From: Paludibacteraceae bacterium
Lineage (GTDB): Bacteria; Bacteroidota; Bacteroidia; Bacteroidales; Paludibacteraceae
Assembly (NCBI GenBank): GCA_017556705.1
Contig: JAFYMG010000009.1
Coordinates: 62,001 to 126,000, forward strand
Direction of reading: 5' to 3'
DNA: 64,000 nucleotides
In this document: one piece after another, positions 24,300 to 33,796 of the stretch
Numbering within the stretch: the stretch's first letter is position 1
Layout of the letters: each line of letters begins with the position of its first letter
Notes under the pieces: generated by a model
What the model was told of the DNA's origin: nothing
Seen by the model: only the letters and a program-made list of their open reading frames with translations
Databases searched by the model: none
Made by a program: the position numbers and the translations under genes

Positions 24300-25055
24300 T
24301 TATAGAAAAATATCCTCTGGATAAGTAACCTGAGTAAGATACAACCCCTCAGCAGGGGCAGAGTCACCAGCTGCACAGCGATTATGTTTGGCAATAACCT
24401 CAGAAAACTGATCTTTTGTCATTTTACCACGACCGACCTCAAATAATGTTCCAACCACAGCTCGCACCATATTACGCAAGAAACGGTCGGCAGAAATAGT
24501 GAATACCGCATGACCATTGCCTAAACATTTCCACTCGGCTCGTGTGAGGTCACAAATGGTAGTTTTGACATCGGTATTCGTGCGGCAGAAGGATGCGAAG
24601 TCTTGTTTACCAATCAATAAATTTGCAGCCTCATTCATCGCTTGAAAATCCAATCCTGGGCGCACGCGCGTGGCTTGCGTGCAAAGAAATGGATCTTTAT
24701 GATCCACGATATGATATTCGTATGTACGGCGTACAGCATCAAAGCGAGCATGCGCATCATCTGTCACGCGAAGAATATCATAAATAGCGATGGAATCGGG
24801 TAAAATTCCGTTTAAACGGAATACAAGCCTTTCGCCTTCTCGCCTCATAGCCTCATCGCCGATATCCAAGTGTGCGTACATTTCACGCGCATGGACACCC
24901 GCATCCGTGCGCCCAGCAAAGGTCAGAGGCACTTCCTCACGGAAAATCATTGCCAATGCCTGCTCAATCGTCTCTTGAACAGTAATACCATTGGGTTGGC
25001 GTTGTGAGCCATGGAAAGCAGTGCCATCATATGCAAATCGGAGAAAAAAGCGCAT
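24300..25055 (-). CDS. truA: tRNA pseudouridine(38-40) synthase
   Basis: A 251-residue TruA of normal length. The catalytic motif FAGRTDAGVHA contains Asp51; RFAYDGTAFHGSQRQPNGITVQ at the N-terminus and RFLRNMVRAVVGTLFEVGRGK near residue 205 are diagnostic. It isomerises uridines at positions 38-40 of the tRNA anticodon arm in the cytoplasm. It sits between a flippase and the secreted PHP fusion in the long minus-strand run, with no promoter seen directly before it. Confidence 0.95.
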   Translation of the reverse strand: MRFFLRFAYDGTAFHGSQRQPNGITVQETIEQALAMIFREEVPLTFAGRTDAGVHAREMYAHLDIGDEAMRREGERLVFRLNGILPDSIAIYDILRVTDDAHARFDAVRRTYEYHIVDHKDPFLCTQATRVRPGLDFQAMNEAANLLIGKQDFASFCRTNTDVKTTICDLTRAEWKCLGNGHAVFTISADRFLRNMVRAVVGTLFEVGRGKMTKDQFSEVIAKHNRCAAGDSAPAEGLYLTQVTYPEDIFL

Positions 25056-25061
25056 ATTGTG

Positions 25062-25089
25062 TTTAGTGGACGCCCTGAAGGGCTACTGT
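25062..25089. repeat. Hairpin spacer element between truA and the flippase
   Basis: GGACGCCCTGAAGGGCTA (25068-25085) with flanking TTTAGTG and GTTTAATGTTTAGAG words; on the minus strand the core reads TAGCCCTTCAGGGCGTCC, the same form as in the U32 gene. Confidence 0.8.
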
Positions 25090-26598
25090 TTAATGTTTAG
25101 AGATAAAAGACTTAACTTGCTGGTTGATTTCTGGGGAGAGGTTTTTAAACCATGCTATGGCACAACCTCCGCCGATAAGTACTATAGAACGAATAATACT
25201 GCTTAACCATATATTATTGATTGGCAAGTACTTTTGCCAAAGGAAATTCAAATTAAGAATCAACACTATCAGAATCAAAATCTGCAAATGCTGACGTGTA
25301 AAAGTTGGTGCATGAAGTGTAAAACGTACCGTTAATACAATCAGTATGAAATAAATAGCATAGGCAATGAGATTACTCACTGCAGCACCTTCCATTCCTA
25401 GATGAGGAATGAGCAAGTTGTTAAGTAAGATGGAGGTTATTGTTAGAATAAATGAGAACAATAACGAAAACGCATAAAATCGCGAATAATTGAGTGCAGA
25501 CGATGTAAACGAACAAACAGCGATAAATAATTGGCTAGTGCCGAGTATCAACACCACTTGACGTGCAGATGCATAGGTCTCACCATTGGGCAAGATATGA
25601 AATATAAGATCAATATTCAACCATATCACGCAAAGGATTATTCCCCCAATAAGCAACAGAGTACTACTCACTTGTTGCATGAGATGGGCCGTTTCTTGTT
25701 GGTTATTCTCCTTGATTGCAGTTGCCAATTGTGGTGACGCGATAGCTGTCATTGATCGATAAGGAATACTGACCATCACTGCAATGTAGGTAGCAATGGC
25801 GAAGATACCCGTATAGTTCAAGCCCATTTCAGCGGTGATGAAGAAGGATGAGAGAGTTGGAGCTAGCACAGACGCAACCGCAGAAATCAAGAGAAAACCG
25901 GTATATAGCAGATACTGTCGCACCAACGAACGATTATTGCGCAAGAATTCCCAATCAGGACGCAATGATATATTGCCTAACGAGAATAAATAACCCATAT
26001 TGCAAAGCATTGCCACCGCATAGACAGCACACAACGCAATCACAAACCCATTGATACTCAACCATTCAAAGGCATAGAACAGATAGACTACCAACAATCC
26101 TATACGAGTAATCAGTTCGCGTACCGCACGAGGCACTACGATATGCATACGCACATTAGCATTGGTCTCAAAGATTGTTTGATAGAGCATGAAAAATGCC
26201 ATTGGAAGTACCATATAATAGTATTCTACAAATAGTGGCGATTTCTCACCAAACCACTGACTAAGAGGCGAATAACATACACAATATACAATGGTAAAGA
26301 GTGCAAAACCAACTAGAGGCACTATCAGTGTCCAAAAGAAGAATCCATGGTCATCTTGGCTCTTGACTCCTTGCTCTTTACCCTTAAAATGCGGATAAAA
26401 ACGGATTATTGAGGACGAAGTACCCAATTGGGCAAGTCCAATAAAGAGTGTTGCGGCATCAATCAGTACACGCGCCAATCCGATCTCTTCTGCAGAGAGG
26501 AAACGAGTAAGCACGAAGAACGTAGTAACAAAGCCCACCGCCACCCCAAGATAGGTGACGATGGTACCTTGAATACTTTGTTTGGCGATGATGCCCAT
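25090..26598 (-). CDS. Oligosaccharide flippase family protein (MOP superfamily)
   Basis: A 502-residue protein with about 12-14 hydrophobic helices and the Wzx-like N-terminus (KQSIQGTIVTYLGVAVGFVTTFFVL in pieces KQSIQGTIVTYLG and FVTTFFVLTRFLS). Such proteins flip lipid-linked oligosaccharides across the inner membrane. Residues about 72-82 (KEQGVKSQDD) are encoded by heptamer repeats in a cytoplasmic loop (26356-26383). A second flippase lies at 29221, but no glycosyltransferases are nearby, so the lipid-linked substrate is unknown. Confidence 0.85.
   Translation of the reverse strand: MGIIAKQSIQGTIVTYLGVAVGFVTTFFVLTRFLSAEEIGLARVLIDAATLFIGLAQLGTSSSIIRFYPHFKGKEQGVKSQDDHGFFFWTLIVPLVGFALFTIVYCVCYSPLSQWFGEKSPLFVEYYYMVLPMAFFMLYQTIFETNANVRMHIVVPRAVRELITRIGLLVVYLFYAFEWLSINGFVIALCAVYAVAMLCNMGYLFSLGNISLRPDWEFLRNNRSLVRQYLLYTGFLLISAVASVLAPTLSSFFITAEMGLNYTGIFAIATYIAVMVSIPYRSMTAIASPQLATAIKENNQQETAHLMQQVSSTLLLIGGIILCVIWLNIDLIFHILPNGETYASARQVVLILGTSQLFIAVCSFTSSALNYSRFYAFSLLFSFILTITSILLNNLLIPHLGMEGAAVSNLIAYAIYFILIVLTVRFTLHAPTFTRQHLQILILIVLILNLNFLWQKYLPINNIWLSSIIRSIVLIGGGCAIAWFKNLSPEINQQVKSFISKH
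26356..26383. repeat. In-frame heptamer array in the flippase gene
   Basis: On plus: TTGGCTC, TTGACTC, CTTGCTC, TTTACCC; on the coding strand GAGCAAG, GAGTCAA, GAGCCAA. The word family is that of the cstA tail and 15183-15210. Confidence 0.78.
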
Positions 26599-26601
26599 AA
26601 C

Positions 26602-26653
26602 TATAGATCGCTTCGCTATTAGACGTTAGACCGCTTCGCTGTTGGAGGTTAGA
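26602..26653. repeat. Heptamer array (NNTTAGA) with 9-bp hairpin spacers
   Basis: TATAGA, spacer TCGCTTCGC, TATTAGA, CGTTAGA, spacer CCGCTTCGC, TGTTGGA, GGTTAGA, followed up to 26716 by further small GC hairpins. It fills the 118-bp gap between an FKBP gene and the flippase. Confidence 0.88.
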
Positions 26654-26716
26654 CTTTCGGTGTCTAGCCGAAGGCGGTTTCTCATCTCTCAGCCCGTAGG
26701 ACGGTCAGCTGAATTA

Positions 26717-27973
26717 TTACTTCTCAATGCCGAGCAACTCAACCTCGAAAATCAAGGTAGAGTATGGAGGAATATCACCAGCTGGTTGACTGCCATAGCC
26801 CAATTGTTGTGGGATATAGAGTTTGAATTTACTACCGACAGGCATCAATTGCAATCCCTCTGTCCAACCAGCAATCACTTGATTTAAACCAAAAGTGATA
26901 GGTTCACCACGCTCAACGCTACTATCAAATACACTACCATTGATCAATGTACCATGATAGTGTACCTTTACTTTGTCTGTTGCAACTGGCTTCTTGCCCT
27001 TACCCATCTTGATTACCTCGTATTGCAAGCCGCTCTCAGTGGTGATCACGCCTTCGCGCAAAGCATTCTCTGCGAGGAATTGTTCACCTTCCTCCTTGGT
27101 GTTACCATACTTAATAGTATTCATTGTATTTTGAATATACTCACCAGCATCTTCACTTGTCATTTGCTCCTCGTAATTGAGCAAACCATTGATAAAACCT
27201 TGTTTGATAAGCGCGAAATCGGTAGCTAAGCTTGGTTCACCAATCAAACCTTTCTCCTCTTGATCTTTGATGCTCTTACCTATTTGCTCACCCATATTCA
27301 CAAGTTGAGGATTCTTCACTTTGCTTGCAAGACCTTTGTTGATATAAGAAATAAGTTCTCTCTTCATTTCACCAGTAGAATCCATCAACAATACGTATTG
27401 TGCCACCTCATTACCATTGAGATAACCAAAGGCATAGTTGACACTATCAATCATATTGTTCAGCACAACTTTTTTCACTTTGCTAGGGCATTTACCTTTA
27501 ATCGCTTTGCCAGCCTCTACGCTGTCAACAGACATAGCAGAAGCTTGGTATTGTGCTTGGAAATAGTCGCGTGCTACGTCTGCATCCATTACTACGGTAT
27601 CAAAATACAAACCATTCACCAAACCTTGGAAGAAAAGTTTTTGATTGAGTGTCCACGCTGGATTATCAGCCAAACCAGTCTTTTCAGAGTTTTTGAGTGC
27701 TTGACCAATATTTTTACCAATTGCTGCAGTCTCACTCAATTGCTCTAGTTTACCGTCGTAACCGCGTTGAAGAGCATCGATAAATTCAACAACGGTCTCC
27801 ATGGAAGAATCGTTGCGCAATTGATACATCTTGAGTTGTGCACCATTTACCAAACCGAGTGCGTAGTTCATGCTATCATTTTGGTTGGTAAGGGTAATTG
27901 TTTGTGCGGTATATGTTTTACCGCATGAAATCATTGCCAATGCTGCAATGAGAAGAATACTTACTTTTTTCAT
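26717..27973 (-). CDS. FKBP-type PPIase lipoprotein with duplicated N-terminal domain
   Basis: A 418-residue lipoprotein (lipobox MISCG at residue 17). Two copies of the FKBP_N-like helical domain are seen: about residues 28-170 ([15 protein letters not shown], then [25 protein letters not shown]) and about 172-290 ([40 protein letters not shown]). The FKBP_C catalytic domain is at about 310-418 ([52 protein letters not shown]). It is a periplasmic folding factor. FkpA/Mip proteins have a single N-terminal dimerisation domain; two in one chain suggests a pseudo-dimer. It lies directly downstream of a shorter paralogue. Confidence 0.9.
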   Translation of the reverse strand: MKKVSILLIAALAMISCGKTYTAQTITLTNQNDSMNYALGLVNGAQLKMYQLRNDSSMETVVEFIDALQRGYDGKLEQLSETAAIGKNIGQALKNSEKTGLADNPAWTLNQKLFFQGLVNGLYFDTVVMDADVARDYFQAQYQASAMSVDSVEAGKAIKGKCPSKVKKVVLNNMIDSVNYAFGYLNGNEVAQYVLLMDSTGEMKRELISYINKGLASKVKNPQLVNMGEQIGKSIKDQEEKGLIGEPSLATDFALIKQGFINGLLNYEEQMTSEDAGEYIQNTMNTIKYGNTKEEGEQFLAENALREGVITTESGLQYEVIKMGKGKKPVATDKVKVHYHGTLINGSVFDSSVERGEPITFGLNQVIAGWTEGLQLMPVGSKFKLYIPQQLGYGSQPAGDIPPYSTLIFEVELLGIEK

Positions 27974-27999
27974 TGTTTATTGATTATAAATTGTTTATT

Positions 28000-28584
28000 T
28001 TATTCAATTCCTAGCAACTCTACTGTAAAGATCAATGCTGCATATGGAGGAATATTTGCACCTGCACCACGCTCACCATAAGCTAATTGATATGGCAAGT
28101 AGAGTTTGTATTTGCTACCGATAGACATGAGTTGCAGGCCCTCGGTCCAACCTTTGATTACTTGGTTCAAACCGAAAGTAATAGACTCACCACGTTTGTA
28201 ACTACTATCAAATACAGTACCATCAATCAATGTACCCTCGTAGTGTACGCGCACTTTGTCGGTTGCTTTTGGTTTTTGACCAATAGTTGCCTCCAATACT
28301 TCGTATTGCAAACCACTCTCAGTAACCTTCACGCCTTCGCGCTTTGCGTTCTCAGCCAAGAATGCCTCGCCTGCTGCTTTTGCCTCGCCTGCGATTTGTG
28401 CTTCCAACTCGCTAAAAAACTTGCCCAATACTTGTTGAGCCTCTTGATAAGAGATTTGCGGTTGGTTTTTCTCCAACACATCTTTGATACCTGCTGCCAA
28501 ATCAGCATACTCCAAGGAAGTTACACCACTTCCCATCAAATTTTGACCCATGCTAAGGCCAATTGCATAACTAACTTTATCCAT
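28000..28584 (-). CDS. FKBP-type peptidyl-prolyl isomerase (short form)
   Basis: A 194-residue FKBP. Residues 1-75 are one FKBP_N-like domain (MDKVSYAIGLSMGQNLM); residues about 85-194 are the catalytic FKBP_C ([57 protein letters not shown]). No signal peptide or lipobox is seen, so it may be cytoplasmic, unlike its lipoprotein neighbour 26 bp downstream. The C-terminal domains are very alike, indicating local duplication. Confidence 0.92.
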   Translation of the reverse strand: MDKVSYAIGLSMGQNLMGSGVTSLEYADLAAGIKDVLEKNQPQISYQEAQQVLGKFFSELEAQIAGEAKAAGEAFLAENAKREGVKVTESGLQYEVLEATIGQKPKATDKVRVHYEGTLIDGTVFDSSYKRGESITFGLNQVIKGWTEGLQLMSIGSKYKLYLPYQLAYGERGAGANIPPYAALIFTVELLGIE

Positions 28585-28599
28585 TTTCTTAATTTAATG

Positions 28600-29217
28600 T
28601 TAATTTACTAATTGATTCATTCGTGTAATATATTTTCCAATAATGTCGAACTCCAAGTTCACTTGAGTGCCTACTTCAATATATTTAAAATTAGTATTGT
28701 CATGGGTGTAAGGAATGATGCACACGCTCACATAGCCCTTACCATCCACCACATCGGGGTCGCATACAGTCAGACTCACACCATTGATGCTCACCGACCC
28801 CTTATCCACACAGAAATAGCCACGCATCGCCATTTCCTTTGTACTCTCATATTCAAAGCGATAATACCAACTACCCTCTGTCTCTTTTACTTCCACACAG
28901 CGCGCTGTTTGGTCCACATGCCCTTGCACGATATGTCCATCCAATCGCTCGCCGAGCAACATCGAACGCTCCAAGTTCACCCAATCGCCTTCTTTTGCTT
29001 CGCCAAGGTTGGTGCGGTTAAGTGTCTCTTGCATAGCTGTCACAGTATAGAGGTTGTCATCCATCTTTACCACAGTCAGGCACACACCATTATGCGCAAT
29101 AGATTGGTCTATCTTCAGTGTCTCTGCATACGGATTACGCAATGTAAAATGTTTATTTCCTTGTTCTTGCTCAATCTTCACGATCTGAGCCATCGTTTCT
29201 ACTATTCCCGAAAACAT
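28600..29217 (-). CDS. ribE: Riboflavin synthase alpha subunit
   Basis: A 205-residue riboflavin synthase with the two lumazine-binding barrels: MFSGIVETMAQI at the start, NGVCLTVV (about residue 43), LGERLDGHIVQGHVDQTA (about 92) and INGVSLTV (about 140). It dismutates 6,7-dimethyl-8-ribityllumazine to riboflavin. No other rib genes and no FMN riboswitch-like leader are present; it is expressed as part of the long minus-strand run, 3 bp after a flippase. Confidence 0.95.
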   Translation of the reverse strand: MFSGIVETMAQIVKIEQEQGNKHFTLRNPYAETLKIDQSIAHNGVCLTVVKMDDNLYTVTAMQETLNRTNLGEAKEGDWVNLERSMLLGERLDGHIVQGHVDQTARCVEVKETEGSWYYRFEYESTKEMAMRGYFCVDKGSVSINGVSLTVCDPDVVDGKGYVSVCIIPYTHDNTNFKYIEVGTQVNLEFDIIGKYITRMNQLVN

Positions 29218-29220
29218 ATG

Positions 29221-30732
29221 TTATTTTTTTTTAATAAGTGTTTTTCCATCCAAACGATAGAAGAGCATACAATATACAGCAAATAGTATAGTTCCTATGC
29301 CCATTTTTGTCCATTCATTTACTGGCAACAACTGTGCCAAACCATAATATCCAACCAAAATGGCGATAACGATACCTGTATATATACCTATTCGACGTAA
29401 ATCGTATGGAATATTGAGATGCTTGCGTCCAATAAAATACGACATCAACATTATTACCAGATAACAAACTGTACTACTTGCTGCAGAAGCTATATAGCCA
29501 ATCCATGGCACAAACACCGCCTGCAGACCAAACGTAATCACCACACCTATCAGCGAGAAATACGCTCCCCATTGCGTTTTATCGGTGAGTTTATACCAAA
29601 AACTGAGATTGAAATACACACCTTGGAAGATGTATGTCCAGAGCACAATTGGCACAATCTTCAGTCCCTCCCAATACGATGGAGCAATGATAAACTTCAG
29701 TAAATCAAGATAAAAAACCATTCCCAAAAGAATCATATACGAGAAAATGATGTAGTATTTCATCGCATCTGCATATGCTTCTACTGATTTTTTATCTTTA
29801 TGTTTAGCGAATACAAATGGCTCATACGCATAGCGGAATGCCTGCGTAAACATCATCATCACCATCGCCACCTTGAAACATGCACCATAGATTCCCAATT
29901 GTGTTTGCGCATCTGCACCCGTGTAGAAGAAAGGAAAGAGAATCCTATCCAATGTTTGGTTCATAATACCACACACGCCCAATACCAACAATGGCAAGGA
30001 ATATCGAAGCATCTTCCTAAGCAAAATCCATGAGAACAAAGTACTTAAGCTGCTATTATCTTCCTTAGAACTTTTCCACCCTTCCAATATTACAGGAAGC
30101 AAAAATAATGTTTGGATACCTGTTGCAAGAATATTCGCAACGAATACATACCCTACTCCATAATCAGGATTATACCACGAATTAATTATCGACCAATCTT
30201 GAATCTTTGGACACAGCACCAAGAAAAACAAATTGAGCGCAATATTCAATCCTACAAATAGTAATTTTAGCACCGCAAACTTCAATGGGCGCTTCTTGTA
30301 TCGCAAATATGCAAATGGAATACTTGCAAAAGCATCTATTGCCACCGTTATGCCCAACAATGCAATAAACTCAGAGTGATCTGGATAGCCCAATACATTA
30401 GCAATTGGCGTTTGCCATACCACACAAACTACAGCAAACAACAACGAGGTTGAGAACAATGCAATCAACGAAGTACGATATACCGTCTGCGGATTCTCTC
30501 CCTCTTTGTTCACAAAGCGGAAGAACCCCGTCTCCATACCATAAGTCAGTACCACCAGTAGTAATGCCGTCCATGCATATAAGTTAGTCACGATACCATA
30601 ATCCGACTGCTGTTGCAGCACGTATGTGTACAGCGGCACAAGCATCCAGTTAAGGAACTTACCCACAATGGATGACACACCATAAATAGCGGTTTCCTTT
30701 GCCAATATTTTCATTTGCAGATTACTGCTCAT
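29221..30732 (-). CDS. Oligosaccharide flippase/polysaccharide biosynthesis protein (MOP superfamily)
   Basis: A 503-residue multi-helix protein with the Wzx-like start ILAKETAIYGVSSIVGKFLNWMLVPLY and polysaccharide-synthesis C-terminal helices. It probably moves a lipid-linked glycan or peptidoglycan precursor across the inner membrane. It overlaps rsmI by 4 bp and is followed 3 bp later by ribE, so the genes are translationally linked without obvious functional relation. Distantly similar to the flippase at 25090. Confidence 0.86.
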   Translation of the reverse strand: MSSNLQMKILAKETAIYGVSSIVGKFLNWMLVPLYTYVLQQQSDYGIVTNLYAWTALLLVVLTYGMETGFFRFVNKEGENPQTVYRTSLIALFSTSLLFAVVCVVWQTPIANVLGYPDHSEFIALLGITVAIDAFASIPFAYLRYKKRPLKFAVLKLLFVGLNIALNLFFLVLCPKIQDWSIINSWYNPDYGVGYVFVANILATGIQTLFLLPVILEGWKSSKEDNSSLSTLFSWILLRKMLRYSLPLLVLGVCGIMNQTLDRILFPFFYTGADAQTQLGIYGACFKVAMVMMMFTQAFRYAYEPFVFAKHKDKKSVEAYADAMKYYIIFSYMILLGMVFYLDLLKFIIAPSYWEGLKIVPIVLWTYIFQGVYFNLSFWYKLTDKTQWGAYFSLIGVVITFGLQAVFVPWIGYIASAASSTVCYLVIMLMSYFIGRKHLNIPYDLRRIGIYTGIVIAILVGYYGLAQLLPVNEWTKMGIGTILFAVYCMLFYRLDGKTLIKKK

Positions 30733-31397
30733 TCTTTCTTCCCTTCTACAATCAGTACGATTTCACCCTTTGGTGGTGTTTGTTTGTAGTGTGCTGCCAA
30801 ATCCAAGAGAGTTCCACGCTGCGTATCCTCATGCAGTTTGCTAATCTCACGGCTAACACTCGCCCTGCGTTCGCCACCCATCACCTCCGCTAACTGCTCC
30901 AATGTCTTTACCAAGCGGAAAGGTGACTCATAAATAATCATTGTATGTGTCTGTTCGGCAAGGACCTTCATACGCGTTTGACGTCCTTTCTTCTGTGGCA
31001 AAAAACCTTCAAAATAAAATCGGTCATTAGGCAAGCCAGAATCCACCAACGCGGGTACAAATGCTGTTGCGCCAGGCAAACATTGCACTTCTACACCGCG
31101 CTCTACGCATGCACGCACCAACATAAATCCTGGATCGGAAATACAAGGTGTACCTGCGTCTGAAATCAATGCTACCGTCATGCCTGCAGCAATACGCTCC
31201 GCCATATCGTCGCTGGTCTCATGTTCGTTGAACTTATGATGACTCTTCAGTGGCGTATGGATATCGTAGTGCTTGAGCAGCACGGACGATGTGCGGGTGT
31301 CTTCAGCCAAAATCAAGTCCACCTCTTTCAGCACGCGAAGCGCGCGGAAAGTGATGTCCTCGAGATTGCCGACGGGTGTAGGTACGATGTAGAGCAT
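30729..31397 (-). CDS. rsmI: 16S rRNA (cytidine1402-2'-O)-methyltransferase
   Basis: A 222-residue tetrapyrrole-methylase-fold protein with RsmI signatures: MLYIVPTPVGNLEDITFRALRVL in pieces (LYIVPTPVGNLEDI), LAEDTRTS, SDAGTPCISDPG (about 79-90), LPGATAFVPALVDSGLP and YESPFRL. It methylates the ribose of C1402 in the ribosomal decoding centre. It lacks the short C-terminal extension of the E. coli protein (286 residues). Downstream on minus it overlaps the flippase start by 4 bp. Confidence 0.95.
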   Translation of the reverse strand: MLYIVPTPVGNLEDITFRALRVLKEVDLILAEDTRTSSVLLKHYDIHTPLKSHHKFNEHETSDDMAERIAAGMTVALISDAGTPCISDPGFMLVRACVERGVEVQCLPGATAFVPALVDSGLPNDRFYFEGFLPQKKGRQTRMKVLAEQTHTMIIYESPFRLVKTLEQLAEVMGGERRASVSREISKLHEDTQRGTLLDLAAHYKQTPPKGEIVLIVEGKKE

Positions 31398-31407
31398 ATT
31401 TGTTGGT

Positions 31408-31466
31408 TATTGGACGCCCTTCGGGCTATTGGATATTGGTTATGGGTTGCCTTTTGGGCTATAGGA
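31408..31466. repeat. Hairpin spacer and CCAAT-type words between rsmI and the coiled-coil gene
   Basis: On plus GGACGCCCTTCGGGCTA (31412-31428) flanked by GGTTATT and TTGGATATTGGTTATGG; on minus this reads CCAATAT, CCAATAG then CCCGAAGGGCGTCCAATAA, the arrangement found in the U32 coding region. A second degenerate hairpin (GCCTTTTGGGC) follows. Confidence 0.85.
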
Positions 31467-31484
31467 TAACGGATCGTCTAATTC

Positions 31485-32207
31485 TTAACTAAAACGGCGT
31501 TTGAGTACGTTCTCAAAAAGTTGTACTGCGGTAGATTCTTTGTCCCACTCGAAGTTGTCGAGCACATAGTCCATTGCTTCACTGAGTGAATTGAGACTAT
31601 TGATTTCGTCCAATGTCTTTTGCATCAGTTCGCCGTTGCCAGCAAAGAGTTCTCGTTGGAACAAGAAACGATCTCCCAATGAAATGGCTTGACGAATATC
31701 CTCTACAGCAGAACCAAACAATGAGGTTTGTGTTGGTGTTGGACGTGGTGCAGGTGCTGGCTCGGAGGTGACAGGTTCTGCTACAGATTTTGCCATATAT
31801 TCTTCAACCTTTGGTTCTTCTAGAATCTCTAGTGGCATCTCCTCTGCAGGCACCTCCTGTGGGATCTCAGTTGATTCTTCTACTGGCTCTTCTATAGTTT
31901 CTTGCTCTTGTAACTCCTCTACGAGTTCGTTTTCAGTTTTCACCTCTCCGTTTGCAGTTTCAGTATCTTCTTCTATGATGAGTTCGATTTCCACTTCTGG
32001 CTCCTTAGAATGTGCGGCTACTACGCCTGCAGCCGCAAGGGCAGCCACTTCCGCTTGCAGCGTGGCAATTAAGGCTTTCGCCTCATCGCCTTCATGCCTC
32101 ATCGCCTCGTTGGCTTCTTCGAGTTGCGCTACACGCGCTTCCAGAGCAGAGAGTTTCTGCTCCAGAACCGTCGTGTAGTCGGTTATTGTTTGAATAAGAT
32201 TGTTCAT
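31485..32207 (-). CDS. Hypothetical coiled-coil protein
   Basis: A 240-residue acidic protein not matching a family I know by name. Residues about 8-58 are a strong heptad coiled coil (LEQKLSALEARVAQLEEANEAM). Residues 70-165 are low-complexity, rich in Glu, Pro and Val. The C-terminal 65 residues (about 172-240: SAVEDIRQAISLGDRFLFQRELF, SEAMDYVLDNFEWDKESTAVQLFENVLKRRF) are well ordered and look like a conserved Bacteroidetes helical domain. It lies 3 bp downstream of a peptide transporter on the same strand. Function unknown; not a membrane protein. Confidence 0.75.
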   Translation of the reverse strand: MNNLIQTITDYTTVLEQKLSALEARVAQLEEANEAMRHEGDEAKALIATLQAEVAALAAAGVVAAHSKEPEVEIELIIEEDTETANGEVKTENELVEELQEQETIEEPVEESTEIPQEVPAEEMPLEILEEPKVEEYMAKSVAEPVTSEPAPAPRPTPTQTSLFGSAVEDIRQAISLGDRFLFQRELFAGNGELMQKTLDEINSLNSLSEAMDYVLDNFEWDKESTAVQLFENVLKRRFS

Positions 32208-32210
32208 AGA

Positions 32211-33740
32211 TTATTTGGTTGCGTCTTCGAGTTTCTTCATCATCGCGAACATAAAGATAGCTGCGATAGCGCAAACAGCTACGAACACGCTCCATACGCC
32301 CCACAATGGCATGTCGCCCCAAAGGTTACCACCGATAGAAACGAGGTAGTTACCGATAGCGGTAGCTACGAACCAGCCACCCATCATCATACCTTTGAAC
32401 TTTGGAGGCGCTACTTTACTTACGAATGAGATACCCATTGGGCTGAGAAGGAGCTCAGCGAAGGTGAGGATCAAGTATGTGTAGATCAATACGTTTGCGT
32501 TTACAAATGTAGAATCGCCAGTCACGCGTGCCAATTCTTGAGCATTAGGAGTGAGCAGACCGATACAAGCTACAGCCATTACGATGTATGCGATAGTTGC
32601 TACCACCATACCCAGTGCAATCTTGCGTGGAGCTGATGGCTCTTTGCCCTTCTTAGCCAATGCGCCGAACAATGCCATGCTGAATGGAGTCAATGCCACC
32701 ACATAGAATGGATTGAATTGTTGGAAGATAGGTGCGCTTAAGGTAATACCCTCAGCAGAGATATTCAAATACTTGTATGCCAATACGCCCAATGCTGCTA
32801 CGATAACTACGCCAGAGATAACTTTCGCTTTCTTCTCCTTGCTTTGTACGAGGGAGAATGCTGCATATACAATCACTACGATCATTACTAGGTTGATGAT
32901 ATCAAACCACATGGTCTGTACGCCTGTACAGAGTGGTTGTACGAACTCGTTAGCGAAATAGGTCAATGTCAAACCATTTTGGTGGAACGCCATCCAGAAG
33001 AATATTACTACAGCGAATACTAGGCAAAGTGCCACGATGCGCTTCTTGGTTTGCTCTGGGGTCAACTCCTCTACCTTAGCGCCACCAGTAGCAGCCACTT
33101 GCTTAGCAGAGTTCTCTACGTGCTTAAACCAAGGACGGCATGCGTAGTAGATAGCAATACTCAATACGAGTGATGCGCACGCTACCATGAAAGCGAAGTG
33201 ATAACTATCGTTTACGCTTACGCCAAGGCTGGTTTGTGCCCAATCCATGATCTTCACAGCTGCGGTAGGAGCGAACATCGCACCGATGTTAATGGCCATG
33301 TAGAACAATGAGAATGCGGCATCGCGCTTGTCTGCGTACTTAGGATCGTCGTAGAGGTTACCCACCATCACTTGCAAGTTACCTTTGAACAAACCAGTAC
33401 CAAAACTGATGAGTACCAATGCAGCAATCATCGCACCCATAGCAAGTTTATCTGCGCCCAATGGTACTGCGTGTAAAACATAACCTGCAAACATAACCAT
33501 AATACCAATGGTTACGCACTTTCCGTAGCCAATCTTGTCTGCCAAGATACCGCCTACGAGTGGCAAGAAATATACCAGCGCGAGGAAGGTAGAATAGATT
33601 TGTCCTGCGGTTGCAGCTTCCAATCCGAAGTTCGCACGGAGGAAGAGTGCAAATACGGCTAACATGGTGTAGTAGCCAAATCGTTCGCCTGTGTTGGCAA
33701 GTGCCAATGCAAACAGACCTTTTGGTTGATTTTCAAACAT
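32211..33740 (-). CDS. POT/PTR-family peptide MFS transporter
   Basis: A 509-residue proton-dependent oligopeptide transporter. The N-terminus has the POT motif pattern GERFGYYTMLAVFALFL (ExxERFxYY-like) and GGILADKIGYGK; FSLFYMAINIGAMFAP is the second PTR2 signature region. Many helices follow, with a cytoplasmic stretch near residues 220-240. I start at the ATG at 33740 (MFENQPKGLFALALANTGERFG) because the longer in-frame start overlaps ilvE and adds a charged, non-conserved N-terminus. Imports di-/tripeptides. Confidence 0.9.
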   Translation of the reverse strand: MFENQPKGLFALALANTGERFGYYTMLAVFALFLRANFGLEAATAGQIYSTFLALVYFLPLVGGILADKIGYGKCVTIGIMVMFAGYVLHAVPLGADKLAMGAMIAALVLISFGTGLFKGNLQVMVGNLYDDPKYADKRDAAFSLFYMAINIGAMFAPTAAVKIMDWAQTSLGVSVNDSYHFAFMVACASLVLSIAIYYACRPWFKHVENSAKQVAATGGAKVEELTPEQTKKRIVALCLVFAVVIFFWMAFHQNGLTLTYFANEFVQPLCTGVQTMWFDIINLVMIVVIVYAAFSLVQSKEKKAKVISGVVIVAALGVLAYKYLNISAEGITLSAPIFQQFNPFYVVALTPFSMALFGALAKKGKEPSAPRKIALGMVVATIAYIVMAVACIGLLTPNAQELARVTGDSTFVNANVLIYTYLILTFAELLLSPMGISFVSKVAPPKFKGMMMGGWFVATAIGNYLVSIGGNLWGDMPLWGVWSVFVAVCAIAAIFMFAMMKKLEDATK

Positions 33741-33796
33741 AAATAAGTTCGTTTTTATGGTTAATATTAGTTTTGTTTTTCGATTTCCGATATCCT

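Noticed and set aside
28600..29217. FMN riboswitch before ribE
   Set aside because: Only 3 bp separate ribE from the upstream flippase gene; no RFN-type leader is present.
28612..29286. 224-codon open frame opposite ribE
   Set aside because: Antisense to a certain ribE; His/Cys/Ile-rich composition typical of a shadow frame.
31768..32178. 136-codon Ser-rich frame opposite the coiled-coil gene
   Set aside because: Mirror of the Glu/Ala-rich low-complexity region on the minus strand.
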